From positions 1 through 36,296 of the forward strand of contig SLMS01000012.1 in assembly GCA_007133495.1 (NCBI GenBank): a DNA stretch of 36,296 nt. The letters run 5' to 3'. Origin of the DNA: Candidatus Sumerlaeota bacterium (GTDB lineage: Bacteria; Sumerlaeota; Sumerlaeia; SLMS01). This document shows, one piece after another, positions 8,617 through 17,444 of this stretch. The position numbers were made by a program, and so were the translations under genes. Numbering within the stretch: position 1 is the first letter of the stretch; every line of letters starts with the position of its first letter. The notes beneath the pieces are model-generated. The model worked only from the letters and a program-made list of their open reading frames with translations. It was not told the DNA's origin and did no database searches.

Positions 8617-10863
8617 ATGACACAACCCGCCATCACGCCGGAGATCATCGACGAACACGGCCTCAAACCCGAAGAATACCGCCTCATCCTCGACATCCTC
8701 GGCCGGGAACCCACCATCACAGAACTCGGCATCTTCAGCGTCATGTGGAGCGAGCACTGCTCCTACAAGAACAGCAAACCCCTCCTCCGCCTCCTTCCCA
8801 CCGAAGGCCCCGCCGTCCTCCAGGGGCCCGGAGAAAATGCCGGCGTCGTCGCCTTCGGGGACAAACTGGCCATCTGCTTCAAGATGGAGTCCCACAACCA
8901 CCCCAGCGCCGTGGAACCCTACCAGGGCGCTGCCACCGGTGTCGGCGGCATCCTGCGGGATATCTTCACCATGGGCGCCCGGCCCGTCGCCCTTGTGGAC
9001 GCCCTCTTTTTCGGCCAGCCCGGCACACCGGAGGTTGACCGCGTCGTCCAGGGCGTCGTCCACGGCATCGCCGATTACGGCAACTGCGTCGGCGTCCCGA
9101 CCGTCGCCGGCCAGGTCACCTTCGCCCCCGCTTTCGCCGGCAACCCGCTCGTCAACGCCATGGCTGTCGGCGTCATGCCGAAGGAGAACCTCACCCTCGC
9201 CCAGGCACGCACTCCCGGCAGCATTGTCGTCTATTACGGCAACGCCACCGGCCGCGACGGGGTCCACGGCGCCACCTTCGCCAGCGTCGAACTCACCGAG
9301 GAAACCATGGAGCAGCGCTCCGCCGTGCAGGTCGGCGATCCCTTCATGGGCAAGAAAATCCTCGAAGCCACCCTTGAACTCATCCACTCCGGCGCCGTCG
9401 AAGCCATCCAGGACATGGGCGCCGCGGGGCTCACCTGCAGCGGGTGCGAGATCGCAGGCCGCGGCCGGCTCGGCATGAAGCTCGACCTCGACGCCGTACC
9501 CCAGCGCGCCGAAAGCATGAACCCCTACGAAATGATGCTCTCCGAATCCCAGGAGCGCATGCTTGCCATCATACCGCCCGAGCGCGTGCGCGAAGCGATG
9601 GCCATACTCGAAAAATGGGAAGTCAACCCCGCCATCGTCGGCGAAGTCACCGAGGACGGCCTCTTCACCGTCTATCACCAGGGAGAAATATGCGCGAAGG
9701 TTCCCGCCCTCAAGATCAGCGCCGAATCCCCCGTCTATAACCGCGAAGCCAAACAGCCCGAGGCCTTCCCCACCGGACCCTACGTCCCCACCGGCGGCTG
9801 GGCGGACAATCTGAACACCGAAGCCGCACTGCTCGAACTCCTCGCCCATCCGACCATCGCCGGCAAGGCATGGATACACGAGCAGTACGACACCATGGTG
9901 CAGACCAACACCATCCTCGGGCCGGGCGCCGGCGCTGCCGTCCTTCGCGTCGAGGGGTCCTCCCACCTGCTCGCCATCTCCACAGGTGTCGATCCCCTCA
10001 AAGTCGCCTGCGATCCGTACCTTGGCGGCCAGATGGCTGTCGCCGAAGCCGCCCTCAACCTGTGGTCCGTCGGTGCCGTGCCACTCGGCCTTACCGACAA
10101 CCTGAACTTCGGCAACCCGGAAAAACCAGAGCAGTTCTGGTACTTCAAGCGCGCCGTCGAAGGTATCTCCCATGCCGCACGCGAACTCGATATCCCCGTC
10201 ACCGGCGGCAACGTCTCGCTATACAACGAAAACCCCACCGGGCCCATCTGGCCCACGCCCACCATCGGCATGGTTGGCACTGTTGAATTTCCCGAACGGC
10301 TGGTCCGCCCCGGCTTCAAGGAACCCGGAGAGCAGCTATACGCCCTCGGCACTCTCGCGCCGGACCTGTCCGGAAGCTGGCTCGCCTGGCTCAAGGAAAA
10401 CGGCCGCCTGCCCGCGCCCCTCACGCCACCGCCCGGGCACCAGGCCTCACTGGCCCCGCGGATGAAACGCCTTGCCGCCCTGATCGAGGAGGCGGTCGCG
10501 CATGGGCTTTTCTCCAGCGTGCAGGATGTCTCCGAAGGGGGCCTCGCCGTCGCCCTCGCCGAATCGCTGCTCTTCGCGCCAAAACCTCTCGGAGCGTCCA
10601 TATTCCTGCAGGGGCCTTCCCTGCCACTGCTGTTCGGCGAACCCGGCGCCCTTATCCTCGCCAGCGTCTCACCCGTGCACATTGACCAGTTCGAATACAT
10701 GCTCTCGTATCACACGGAGGTGGACATCACCGAGCTTGGCGTCACCACCGAACACCCCTCACTCGTCGTCCGGTCAGCGGACACCGGCGGAGAAACAAAG
10801 AAAATAAACCTCCCACTTAGCAGGCTCCGGAAGGCACGCTCCCGCGAACCCTACCCAACCTGA
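8617..10863 (+). CDS. purL: phosphoribosylformylglycinamidine synthase subunit PurL
   Basis: PurL performs the ATP-dependent amidation of FGAR to FGAM in purine synthesis, taking ammonia from the glutaminase PurQ with PurS as the bridge. The 748-residue length is that of the small, multi-subunit form. Motifs include [15 protein letters not shown] with catalytic His47, [20 protein letters not shown] (ATP/metal region) and [20 protein letters not shown]. In the second half come [43 protein letters not shown] and [14 protein letters not shown]. The C-terminal 40 residues are divergent. purS and purQ are not in the window. A small PH-domain gene follows after 31 bases and may be co-transcribed. 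Confidence 0.97.
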   Translation: MTQPAITPEIIDEHGLKPEEYRLILDILGREPTITELGIFSVMWSEHCSYKNSKPLLRLLPTEGPAVLQGPGENAGVVAFGDKLAICFKMESHNHPSAVEPYQGAATGVGGILRDIFTMGARPVALVDALFFGQPGTPEVDRVVQGVVHGIADYGNCVGVPTVAGQVTFAPAFAGNPLVNAMAVGVMPKENLTLAQARTPGSIVVYYGNATGRDGVHGATFASVELTEETMEQRSAVQVGDPFMGKKILEATLELIHSGAVEAIQDMGAAGLTCSGCEIAGRGRLGMKLDLDAVPQRAESMNPYEMMLSESQERMLAIIPPERVREAMAILEKWEVNPAIVGEVTEDGLFTVYHQGEICAKVPALKISAESPVYNREAKQPEAFPTGPYVPTGGWADNLNTEAALLELLAHPTIAGKAWIHEQYDTMVQTNTILGPGAGAAVLRVEGSSHLLAISTGVDPLKVACDPYLGGQMAVAEAALNLWSVGAVPLGLTDNLNFGNPEKPEQFWYFKRAVEGISHAARELDIPVTGGNVSLYNENPTGPIWPTPTIGMVGTVEFPERLVRPGFKEPGEQLYALGTLAPDLSGSWLAWLKENGRLPAPLTPPPGHQASLAPRMKRLAALIEEAVAHGLFSSVQDVSEGGLAVALAESLLFAPKPLGASIFLQGPSLPLLFGEPGALILASVSPVHIDQFEYMLSYHTEVDITELGVTTEHPSLVVRSADTGGETKKINLPLSRLRKARSREPYPT

Positions 10864-10894
10864 ACACCGGCGGACAAGGAATGGAGGACACCCC

Positions 10895-11281
10895 ATGGAG
10901 GAACAGGTACTCTACGACGAACGTCCCGCAATGTTCGGCAGCGAACCCCTCGGGTTCATTCTTTGCATCATTCTTATACCAGTCGTTATTGGCGCGGTCA
11001 TACTCCTTATCTGGTGGTTGCGCGTCCTCGCCACCCGGCTTATCGTGACCAACGAACGCATCACCCTCCGCGAAGGGCTCCTCTCCAAACACATCAACGA
11101 GGTGTACCACACCGACGTGCGCAACGTCCGCATCAGTCAGAGCTTCATGAACCGTATTTTCCGCGTTGGCAACGTCGGAATCTCCTCGGCCGGCCAGGGG
11201 AGCATCGAAATCTCCGTAAACGGAATCCCGGAGCCCGAAAGACTGAAGGAAATTATAGACACGCACCGGCGCCGGCGCTGA
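10895..11281 (+). CDS. small PH-domain (bPH2/YdbS-like) membrane protein
   Basis: The 128-residue protein has a hydrophobic segment at about residues 19-44 (core GFILCIILIPVVIGAVILLI) that could form one long or two short helices. A bacterial pleckstrin-like domain follows, with the signature LIVTNERITLREGLLSKHINEVYHTDV spread over residues 50-75 and a glycine-rich GNVGISSAGQGSIEI strand. Proteins of this kind are membrane-attached with unknown function; some relate to stress or envelope physiology. It lies 31 bases after purL and 47 bases before a VOC-family gene, so the three could form an operon, although nothing links their roles. The end contains a TATAGAC motif (11254-11260). Confidence 0.85.
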   Translation: MEEQVLYDERPAMFGSEPLGFILCIILIPVVIGAVILLIWWLRVLATRLIVTNERITLREGLLSKHINEVYHTDVRNVRISQSFMNRIFRVGNVGISSAGQGSIEISVNGIPEPERLKEIIDTHRRRR

Positions 11282-11328
11282 GGCCGCACCATGCCGGAGC
11301 AGGACAAGAAATCGATGCGAGGTGGACA

Positions 11329-11718
11329 GTGAAAACTCTCGGACGGATGGTCATCCTTGTCAAGGACCACGAAGAAGCCGTCGCCTTCTATACGAAGAAA
11401 CTCGGCTTTGAGGTGTACGCGGACATCCACGCCGGCCAACGCCGCCACGTACACGTCTGCTTCCCCAACCAGCCCGAAGTCGGCATCTGGCTCATGAAGG
11501 CGGAAAGCGCCGACCAGGCAGACCGCATCGGCAGGCAGACCCCCGGCCAGCCCTGCGCCGTGCTCTACTCCGAGAGTCTCGGCCACGACTATGGCGAGCT
11601 GGTGAGCCGCGGCGTCGAGTTCACCCGCGGCCCCAAGGAGGAGGCGGGAGTCCGCTTCGCCCACTTCGTGGACCTCTACGGCAATGAATTCGTCCTCGTC
11701 GAACTTGAGGAAGGGTAG
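11329..11718 (+). CDS. VOC-family (glyoxalase/dioxygenase fold) protein
   Basis: The 129-residue product has the vicinal-oxygen-chelate layout of two beta-alpha-beta-beta-beta modules. The first contains MVILVKDHEEAVAFYTKKLGFEV and the second ends AHFVDLYGNEFVLVEL. These proteins are glyoxalases, resistance proteins or dioxygenases; the substrate cannot be assigned. The first module lacks the usual His near its first strand (RMVILVKD), and the metal site is uncertain. I start at the GTG at 11329 because AGGTGG lies just upstream at 11320-11325; the ATG at 11347 is an alternative that cuts the first strand. It converges with the GT2 gene, with a GTATAGAC motif in the 22-base gap. Confidence 0.85.
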   Translation: MKTLGRMVILVKDHEEAVAFYTKKLGFEVYADIHAGQRRHVHVCFPNQPEVGIWLMKAESADQADRIGRQTPGQPCAVLYSESLGHDYGELVSRGVEFTRGPKEEAGVRFAHFVDLYGNEFVLVELEEG

Positions 11719-11740
11719 CGTATAGACACTCTCCTGCCCC

Positions 11741-12430
11741 TCACCGCACCAGACTGTGGCGGGCGATTAAGAAAAGGATCCGCGTTCCGGCACCGATCAC
11801 GCCGCGTACGGTGCCGGATATCTTCGACTTGCCAATCCGCTTGCGGTAGCGCACGGGCACCTCCCGGCAGACGAGCCCGCGCTTGAGCGCCTTGATCTGC
11901 ATCTCCACCGTCCACCCGTACCCCTCGTCCGTCATCCCGATTTTTTTCAGGTCGCGGTGGTGAATGGCACGGAATGGGCCCAGGTCGGTAAACCGTGCGC
12001 CCCAGGAAAGCCGCATCAGGCGGCACGCCAGCCAATTTCCGAAACGTGCCTGCGGGGTGAGTGCTCCCGCCTCGGCATCCCCGCGTGTTCTCGAACCTAT
12101 CATCAGGGAAGCCTCATTCCGGAGCACAGGCTCCACCAGACTCTCCATATCCGCAGGGTCATCACTTCCGTCGGCGTCCATAAAGACAAGCAACGAATCC
12201 TCCCTTGCCTCGGCAATTCCGCGAAGGCACGCTGCCCCGTAGCCGCGTTTTTTCTCCGGGACCACGTGCGCGCCGGCCGCCACGGCAACCTCAGCCGTCG
12301 CGTCTGTCGAACCATTATCCACGACGATTATATCATCCACCCAGCCGGGAATCCCGCGCAGCACACCATCAATGGCTCGCTCCTCGTCGAGTGCGGGTAT
12401 AATAACGGTGATATGGCAGTTGCCGCGCAT
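11741..12430 (-). CDS. glycosyltransferase family 2, polyprenyl-phosphate hexose synthase-like
   Basis: The 229-residue protein starts ITVIIPALDEERAIDGVL and has VDNGSTDATAEVA, the DxD-type metal site FMDADGSDDPADM, and DLGPFRAIHHRDL followed by YGWTVEMQIKALKRG. This is the layout of bacterial DPM1/dolichyl-phosphate-sugar-synthase-like GT2 enzymes, which transfer a hexose from a nucleotide sugar to a lipid phosphate at the inner membrane. There are no multiple membrane helices at the C-terminus, only a short hydrophobic stretch. Its ATG shares one base with the TGA of the upstream GT-C gene, so translation is coupled. The pair probably works together: this enzyme charging the lipid carrier and the GT-C enzyme using it (inference). 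Confidence 0.88.
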   Translation of the reverse strand: MRGNCHITVIIPALDEERAIDGVLRGIPGWVDDIIVVDNGSTDATAEVAVAAGAHVVPEKKRGYGAACLRGIAEAREDSLLVFMDADGSDDPADMESLVEPVLRNEASLMIGSRTRGDAEAGALTPQARFGNWLACRLMRLSWGARFTDLGPFRAIHHRDLKKIGMTDEGYGWTVEMQIKALKRGLVCREVPVRYRKRIGKSKISGTVRGVIGAGTRILFLIARHSLVR

Positions 12431-13884
12431 CAGGAAGCTTCCCCCCGCGGAGACAGGCCCACGGCGGGTGTTCGGTCCTCCTCCGCCGGCCCATTCTCCA
12501 CGCCCAATGCCGGAAGCACATCCTCCCGCGTGCGGGTCAAAAGCGTTGCGGCCAGAAGCAACAGGACCGGCCCGTGCTCCACCCAGACCACCCAATGATC
12601 GAAAACACCTTCGATTCCCAGACCCTGGTAACGGAAACGCAAATAATAGAGAGGAAGCGTGAGCGCATAAAACATCAAAGCAAAATGTGGCCGAAGAGCC
12701 AGAAACGGCAGAAACCAAAGTGAGTACCAGGGAAACTGCGTTGGGCTGACAAGAAACAGCGCTGCAACAATCGCCAGCGCCCGGCCACCCATGTCCGCAA
12801 GTCCTCCCACCGGCCTCCGGCAAGCAAGAGCAACCACTGCGAGCACAATACCTCCGGCGATGCCGCTCGCCACCGTCCTTGCGGAACCTTCCATACCACT
12901 CATGCCCTCCCATGCCCTGCCTGCCGCCAGGAATAGTAGATAGGGGCCGTTGTTCATTTCCCATCCTCCTGCGTACGCCACAAACCCGGACGTGGAGTCC
13001 AGGCCAGGCGTATAGACAGGTATATGTATCGCCGCCACTGCGAAAGCATATACACCCGTGGCTGCCGCCACATGCCGCAATGAGACACCCCCCACACGCA
13101 ACAGCAGCGGCAGAAGCAGCACCGGCCAGAGCTTCACCCCCGTCGCCGCCGCAAGCACAAGAACCGCCGGAGCAAGTTGCCGGCGGCAGGCGAGCAGCAT
13201 CGCACCCAGAAGAAACGGCGCCAGCAAGACGTCCATATGGGCCGCGTTATAGTACTCCTTGAAAACAAGAGGGTTCCACCAGTAGAGAAGCGAGAGCGCG
13301 GCCGGCAACTTCGCTTCCCGCAGCACGAGAAGCAACAGCCCGAGTGCGGCAACATCCGCAAGCAGTATGACAAGCCGCCACGCATTCAGGCTCCAGGGCT
13401 GAATTATATAGGCTGCCGCAAAGAACACCTGCGACACCGGCGGGTAGATCGTCCGCAAATGCGGATGATTAATGCGCCAGACGACCGGGTTGGACTCGCG
13501 CGCCAGATCACCGAGCGGGCTCTCCTCGTATATCACCTCCCGGGGGATGGGGCGGTAGGGATTCTCCCACTGAGCGGTAACGGCACCGTCCCAAAGATAA
13601 CGATAGAAGTCAGTCTCGAGAATCGGGCCCGAGAAAAACAGCCCAACCCGCACCAACAGGCCCAGTGCCAGCGCCGCCCCCACTGCTGACGGAGCAATGC
13701 GAACGCGCAGCACCTGCCGCGCGAACAGCAGAAACAACGCGCCCTGCAGGCACAGGATGCCCACAAGAAGCTCAATTGGCCTGTCGGCGATCGGTGTCCC
13801 GTAGGCGAAGTCCACCGAGACCGGAATGAGCAGCAGGGCGCTCACGCTGATCGCGGCGAGAAGCACAATGGCCGATCGCGTCAT
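12430..13884 (-). CDS. multi-spanning GT-C glycosyltransferase (GT87/mannosyltransferase-like)
   Basis: About 484 residues, with roughly ten hydrophobic helices throughout. The loop after the second or third helix has ETDFYRYLWDGAVTAQWENP, the acidic DxxRYxWDG-type signature of GT-C transferases that take sugars from polyprenyl phosphates on the outer face of the membrane. Further signs are LLYWWNPLVFKEYYNAAHMD and FLVSPTQFPWYSLWFLPFLA. The C-terminal 40 residues are polar. The ATG at 13893 is only a base or so from AAAGGGG, whereas the ATG at 13884 lies nine bases from it, so I chose the latter. Base composition is somewhat less C-rich than that of its neighbours. The GT2 gene follows with a one-base overlap. 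Confidence 0.85.
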   Translation of the reverse strand: MTRSAIVLLAAISVSALLLIPVSVDFAYGTPIADRPIELLVGILCLQGALFLLFARQVLRVRIAPSAVGAALALGLLVRVGLFFSGPILETDFYRYLWDGAVTAQWENPYRPIPREVIYEESPLGDLARESNPVVWRINHPHLRTIYPPVSQVFFAAAYIIQPWSLNAWRLVILLADVAALGLLLLVLREAKLPAALSLLYWWNPLVFKEYYNAAHMDVLLAPFLLGAMLLACRRQLAPAVLVLAAATGVKLWPVLLLPLLLRVGGVSLRHVAAATGVYAFAVAAIHIPVYTPGLDSTSGFVAYAGGWEMNNGPYLLFLAAGRAWEGMSGMEGSARTVASGIAGGIVLAVVALACRRPVGGLADMGGRALAIVAALFLVSPTQFPWYSLWFLPFLALRPHFALMFYALTLPLYYLRFRYQGLGIEGVFDHWVVWVEHGPVLLLLAATLLTRTREDVLPALGVENGPAEEDRTPAVGLSPRGEAS

Positions 13885-13917
13885 TCCCGCCATCCCCTTT
13901 GGATGCAGCCATCAGTT

Positions 13918-13927
13918 CCCCCCCCCC
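13918..13927. repeat. C10 homopolymer upstream of the GT-C gene
   Basis: Ten consecutive C residues lie 34-43 bases upstream of the preferred GT-C start. They sit in the gap after the peroxiredoxin-like gene and overlap the foot of a hairpin. Length changes here could alter the leader or promoter spacing of the glycosyltransferase pair. Confidence 0.8.
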
Positions 13928-13955
13928 GGCCCGGATGTAGTTGTCTCCGGGCCGG
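13926..13955 (-). terminator. GC-rich hairpin after the peroxiredoxin-like gene
   Basis: A 10-bp perfect stem (CCGGCCCGGA with TCCGGGCCGG) and a 10-base loop lie about 33 bases after the stop codon of the - strand gene at 13988. No U-tract follows; a run of G residues does. Its terminator role is uncertain. Confidence 0.45.
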
Positions 13956-13987
13956 AGGAGATGCCACTGATCACCTGTTCGTGGTAT

Positions 13988-14779
13988 TTACTTGTTCGCG
14001 CTTCCGGGCTCCCTCGGGGCGCTTCCTGGTTCCCTGGGGGCCGAGCCCGGCTCGTCCACCGGTTTCACCCCGGCCGCCTTGAGGAGTTCCTCCCCGCTCA
14101 GCCGCACCGTATAGTCGGGTTCGGCGTGGGCGAACGTGATCTCATACTCTTCATTCACCACGAAAACCGCCGGCACCGGCAGGATGTTTTCCGGATTGCC
14201 GGACCACTCCGCCAGGTCCATCCCGTACCCACGGAGCTGCTCCACCGTCTCCTCGTCCACGGCAAACGCCACGCCGAAGGCCGCCATCGCCTGCGCGTTG
14301 CTGTCCGAAAGCAGTCTATACGGAAGCTCCCGGTCCTCGAGGTGTTCCGCCACCTTCTCCGGCTTGTCCGGAGAGAGTGCCAGAAGCTCCACTCCGGCGT
14401 TCTCGAGCTCCGGTGCCACCTGCGCCAGCTCCGCAAGGTGCGTCGTGCAGTACGGGCACCAGCCCCCGCGGTAGAACACCAGCACCGTCGTCGCGCCTTC
14501 CTTCAGCGTATCGCGCAGCATCGCGTGCTCGCCGTCCTTGTCGCGGACCATGACCGGGTGCGGCACCTTGTCGCCGGTCTCCAGCGGCTTGATGTCTTCG
14601 GCCGAAGGATGGATCGTTGTGCGCGGAGCCTCGCTGGCCTCCTTCGGCGCAGAACCTTCTTCCACCCTTGGTGCCGAACCCGGCTCGGGCTCCTTCGGGC
14701 CGGATTGCCCCGGAGCGAACCCGCCCAACGAAAGGGCAAGCGCCAAGGAAAGTGTGGAAACGTGGGGTGAGTATTTCAT
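13988..14779 (-). CDS. exported peroxiredoxin-like (AhpC/TSA) protein
   Basis: The 263-residue protein has a Sec-type signal (MKYSPHVSTLSLALALSLGG) and then a thioredoxin-fold core with TTVLVFYRGGWCPYCTTHLA. Cys108 and Cys111 form a CPYC pair where peroxiredoxins keep their peroxidatic cysteine. This is the PRX-like2 type of AhpC/TSA proteins, probably a periplasmic thiol reductase or peroxidase. Short PGSAP repeats flank the domain on both sides: one set after the signal peptide and three copies of EPGSA(PR) at the C-terminus. There is no lipobox cysteine. I use the ATG at 14779, preceded by AGGAG, and not an in-frame start at 14848. The gene lies downstream of the phosphodiester glycosidase gene with a terminator between them. 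Confidence 0.88.
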   Translation of the reverse strand: MKYSPHVSTLSLALALSLGGFAPGQSGPKEPEPGSAPRVEEGSAPKEASEAPRTTIHPSAEDIKPLETGDKVPHPVMVRDKDGEHAMLRDTLKEGATTVLVFYRGGWCPYCTTHLAELAQVAPELENAGVELLALSPDKPEKVAEHLEDRELPYRLLSDSNAQAMAAFGVAFAVDEETVEQLRGYGMDLAEWSGNPENILPVPAVFVVNEEYEITFAHAEPDYTVRLSGEELLKAAGVKPVDEPGSAPREPGSAPREPGSANK

Positions 14780-14882
14780 AGCTGCATTCTCCTTTGGATA
14801 CGGGTGCTGCAAACTTCCGGCCCAGAATGCCCGCCCTGCCCTCGTCATGCTGTGAAGAATTTACCGCCTTCCCCCACCCAAT

Positions 14883-14921
14883 GGAAAAGGGCTCCAGCCG
14901 GGCACGAACCCGGCCGGAGCC
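14883..14921 (-). terminator. rho-independent terminator of the phosphodiester glycosidase gene
   Basis: Read on the - strand, the stem is GGCTCCGGCCGGG with CCCGGCTGGAGCC (two 6-bp halves around one mismatch) with a 6-base loop, followed by CTTTTCC. It begins about 35 bases after the stop codon at 14957. Confidence 0.7.
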
Positions 14922-14956
14922 CCCCATTGCTTCATCCTGCAACTCTGTTGTTCCAG

Positions 14957-16537
14957 TCAGCCCCCGGACTTGTCCTGGCGTTTCACCGCGAGGAAAACCG
15001 GCATGATCCGCTCCCGGCCACCCGCGTCCGACGGCACGTTCACCACCCCGTAGGGACTGTTGTCCCGCAGCATTTCCGCCAGCGTCGCCCCCTCGATCGC
15101 CATGATCGAGGACCCGCCGCCGTCCAGGTTCACCACCGTTTCGCAGGCGAGCTTCTCCATCAGGTGCGCCAGCCCTTGCAGCGTCAGCCCGCAACTGTGC
15201 TCACCGCTGCGCCGGCCATCGACCACCACGATCTTCAGCCCTCCGGCCGCCGTCGTCCCGATCGCCGTCCGCGGCGCCTGCGTCTTCTCCGTGTCGTAAG
15301 GGAACCGTGTCGGCGGTGGCCCGCCCGGGCGGAACTCCCCCGCGTTCTCCCGCCGGAAAATGCTGTCCGCGCTCAGGAGCGCCTTCCCCTCCCGCACAAG
15401 GAACGGCCCGGCGCTCACCAGCCATTCCGGCTCGCCCTCATCGAAGCGCCGCATCCGCACCTTCGCGCGCAAGCCCTCCCGGCCGAGGTTTTCCATGACG
15501 TAGTTCGCATGCTCGCCCTCCACCCAGACCGTCGCGCCGCCGGAAGGCGGAGCCAGCGCGTGCGACCCGTCCGCCGCGTCCACCAGCAGCGAGCCCGTGA
15601 AGGCAAGCTGCGCCGCGTCCGGCCCCGGCGCGGGCACCGGCTCCTCGAAATTGCGCCACGTCTTGCCGTGCACCGGCACCTTGCCGCTCGCCGGGTTCAG
15701 CCGCACCGGTGGCAGCCCGCCCAGGTGCAGCTCCATGTCCTGGACGCCGAAAAGCTCCGCCCGGAAATCCCCGTTGCGGAAACTCAGAATCCCCGGCCGT
15801 TCGAACCAGCAGGGGAACACCAGCCGGCCGTCCACCATGTGCCCGCCCACCGGCTGATGCAGGCAGGACACCCCGTCGGCGTACTCCTCCGGAAAGTTCA
15901 GAAAGTATCCCGCATTCGTCGCGGCAATGATCTCGTCGCTGGACTGGACCAGCCGGGAGGCGGCAAAGGCCGCCGCGTAGCGCCCCACCGCGAGCGTACC
16001 GCCCTCGTAGGGGATCACCTCCGGGTCGAACGGTTCCAGTTCCTTGCGGACTTCTTCCCACGCCTCCGGGCTTTGATCCACCTTGCGCAAAAGCTGCGCA
16101 AGATTACGCACGTCGTGACCAATATCCCCCGCCAGAAAGTGCGACATGTTCAGGAAAAGCCGCGCCTCCTTGCGCGCCTCGCTTGCACGGATCGCCCCCA
16201 TGGCGAACGTCGTCGCCCAGTAGGCGTTCTCGATCTCCTCCATATCGACAAGGCCACTGTGCTCGGCCGCCAGCACCGGAGTGATCTCCGCGTCCGCATG
16301 GCTGTCCACGATGATCTCGTTGATGCACAGGCCCTCGTGCTGCGGCTCCTCCGGCTGCTCCGGGTTCGTCAGCAGGAACCGGAACCGCCTGCGCCGCCAT
16401 GTCACACCCGGCGCAAGGTCCTTCCAGTGGTCCTCCTCCAACGTGAAGCCCTTCTTCAGGACATCGGCGTCCAGGAACTTCGACATCGCGACACAATCGA
16501 TCTTGTTGTGGGAAAGCACGGCGTTCGATACCACCAT
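14957..16537 (-). CDS. phosphodiester glycosidase (NAGPA/DUF2233) family protein
   Basis: The C-terminal third contains GLKIVVVDGRRSGEHSCGLT and VVNLDGGGSSIMAIEG, the hallmark of the NAGPA family. It includes the mammalian uncovering enzyme and bacterial exopolysaccharide-associated proteins that hydrolyse sugar phosphodiesters. The 526-residue protein also shows ATNAGYFLNFPEEY and AIGTTAAGG, normal for the fold. The first 200 residues (before the glycosidase core) resemble nothing I recognise. I see no signal peptide, which is unusual because relatives are usually exported. The ATG at 16537 has AGGA about ten bases upstream; the longer frame from 16606 has no support. Nearby glycosyltransferases suggest a role in envelope or secreted glycans. 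Confidence 0.85.
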   Translation of the reverse strand: MVVSNAVLSHNKIDCVAMSKFLDADVLKKGFTLEEDHWKDLAPGVTWRRRRFRFLLTNPEQPEEPQHEGLCINEIIVDSHADAEITPVLAAEHSGLVDMEEIENAYWATTFAMGAIRASEARKEARLFLNMSHFLAGDIGHDVRNLAQLLRKVDQSPEAWEEVRKELEPFDPEVIPYEGGTLAVGRYAAAFAASRLVQSSDEIIAATNAGYFLNFPEEYADGVSCLHQPVGGHMVDGRLVFPCWFERPGILSFRNGDFRAELFGVQDMELHLGGLPPVRLNPASGKVPVHGKTWRNFEEPVPAPGPDAAQLAFTGSLLVDAADGSHALAPPSGGATVWVEGEHANYVMENLGREGLRAKVRMRRFDEGEPEWLVSAGPFLVREGKALLSADSIFRRENAGEFRPGGPPPTRFPYDTEKTQAPRTAIGTTAAGGLKIVVVDGRRSGEHSCGLTLQGLAHLMEKLACETVVNLDGGGSSIMAIEGATLAEMLRDNSPYGVVNVPSDAGGRERIMPVFLAVKRQDKSGG

Positions 16538-16658
16538 TATGGGAAATTCCTGAGCAGGGAGTTGGGCATCCGGAGTCCCCCGGAGCAAGGTGCTGCTCAG
16601 ACCCACCTTGCCATAAGGAGGCCAACCTCCTTGGGGGAGCGCGGCATCACTGTTTCTT

Positions 16659-17444
16659 CTACCGCACTCGCGATTCTCCGATTTCGTTTATCGTATCGGC
16701 CAGAAACCCGGCGCCAAACCCGTTGTCAATGTTCACGACGGAGATTCCGGGGGAGCAACTGTTTAACATGGTCAAAAGCGACGATATGCCATGGAACGAG
16801 GCGCCATAGCCGATGCTTGTCGGCACTGCAATTACGGGCGCCCGGGTAAGGCCCGACGCGACCCCCGGCAGCGCGCCTTCCATGCCCGCCACAGCCACCA
16901 GCACCCGCGCCTCCCGCAGCAGGTCCGCCTGACGCATCAGCCGGTGAACCCCCGCCACCCCCACGTCGTAGGCCCGCCGCACCGTGCTCCCGAGGCACTC
17001 GGCCGTGAAGGCAGCCTCCTCCGCGACCGGCAGGTCACTCGTCCCGCCGGCCAAAACGCCCACCACGCCCCTCTTCTTCGGGACAATCTTGCACGCGACG
17101 TGCAATGAGCGTGCAATTGCACACTCGGTTCGTGACTCCTTCGGCAGCCGCCGCAGCAGCTCCTTCCATGCCTCCGGCCGCACGCGGGTCAGCAGCACGT
17201 TCTGCCCCGCCTCCATCATCCGGCGCGTGATCTCCACAATCTGGTCCGGAGTCTTCCCCTCGCAATAGACCGCCTCCGGGTGCCCGCGGCGTGCCTCGCG
17301 CTGGAGGTCGAGCGCGGCCCACCCCATGTCGGCGACCTGGTCCCGCTGGATCACTTCCTCGGCGTCGGCGGGGGAGAGTTGCCCCGCTGCAACGCGTTGC
17401 AGGATCGCACGGAGACTCTCTCCGCGCGTTGCATCGCTGCTCAT
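16659..17444 (-). CDS. larB: LarB, nickel-pincer cofactor biosynthesis carboxylase
   Basis: LarB carboxylates and hydrolyses nicotinic acid adenine dinucleotide in the first step toward the nickel-pincer cofactor of lactate racemase and related enzymes. The 261-residue protein has an N-terminal domain with YCEGKTPDQIVEI, then a PurE-like domain with LAGGTSDLPVAEEAAFTAE, YDVGVAGVHRL, VAVAGMEGALPGVASGL, VPTSIGYGASFHGISSLLTM and VVNIDNGFGAGFLA, all LarB signatures. The PurE resemblance is expected and does not make it a purine gene. The ATG at 17444 overlaps the TGA of recD2 (ATGA), so the two are translationally coupled. No larC, larE or larA is in the window. Confidence 0.93.
   Translation of the reverse strand: MSSDATRGESLRAILQRVAAGQLSPADAEEVIQRDQVADMGWAALDLQREARRGHPEAVYCEGKTPDQIVEITRRMMEAGQNVLLTRVRPEAWKELLRRLPKESRTECAIARSLHVACKIVPKKRGVVGVLAGGTSDLPVAEEAAFTAECLGSTVRRAYDVGVAGVHRLMRQADLLREARVLVAVAGMEGALPGVASGLTRAPVIAVPTSIGYGASFHGISSLLTMLNSCSPGISVVNIDNGFGAGFLADTINEIGESRVR

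Noticed and set aside
8587-10173. A 528-residue - strand open frame
   Set aside because: It is antisense to purL, Gly/Asp/Val-rich and without recognisable domains.
14804-16849. A 681-residue open frame on the + strand
   Set aside because: It is opposite the phosphodiester glycosidase and part of larB, is rich in Arg/Pro/His, and shows no known motif; long shadow frames are expected at this GC content.
16659-17444. purE (purine carboxylase), suggested by the nearby purL
   Set aside because: The longer N-terminal domain and the NIDNGFGAG and SIGYGASF motifs are those of LarB.
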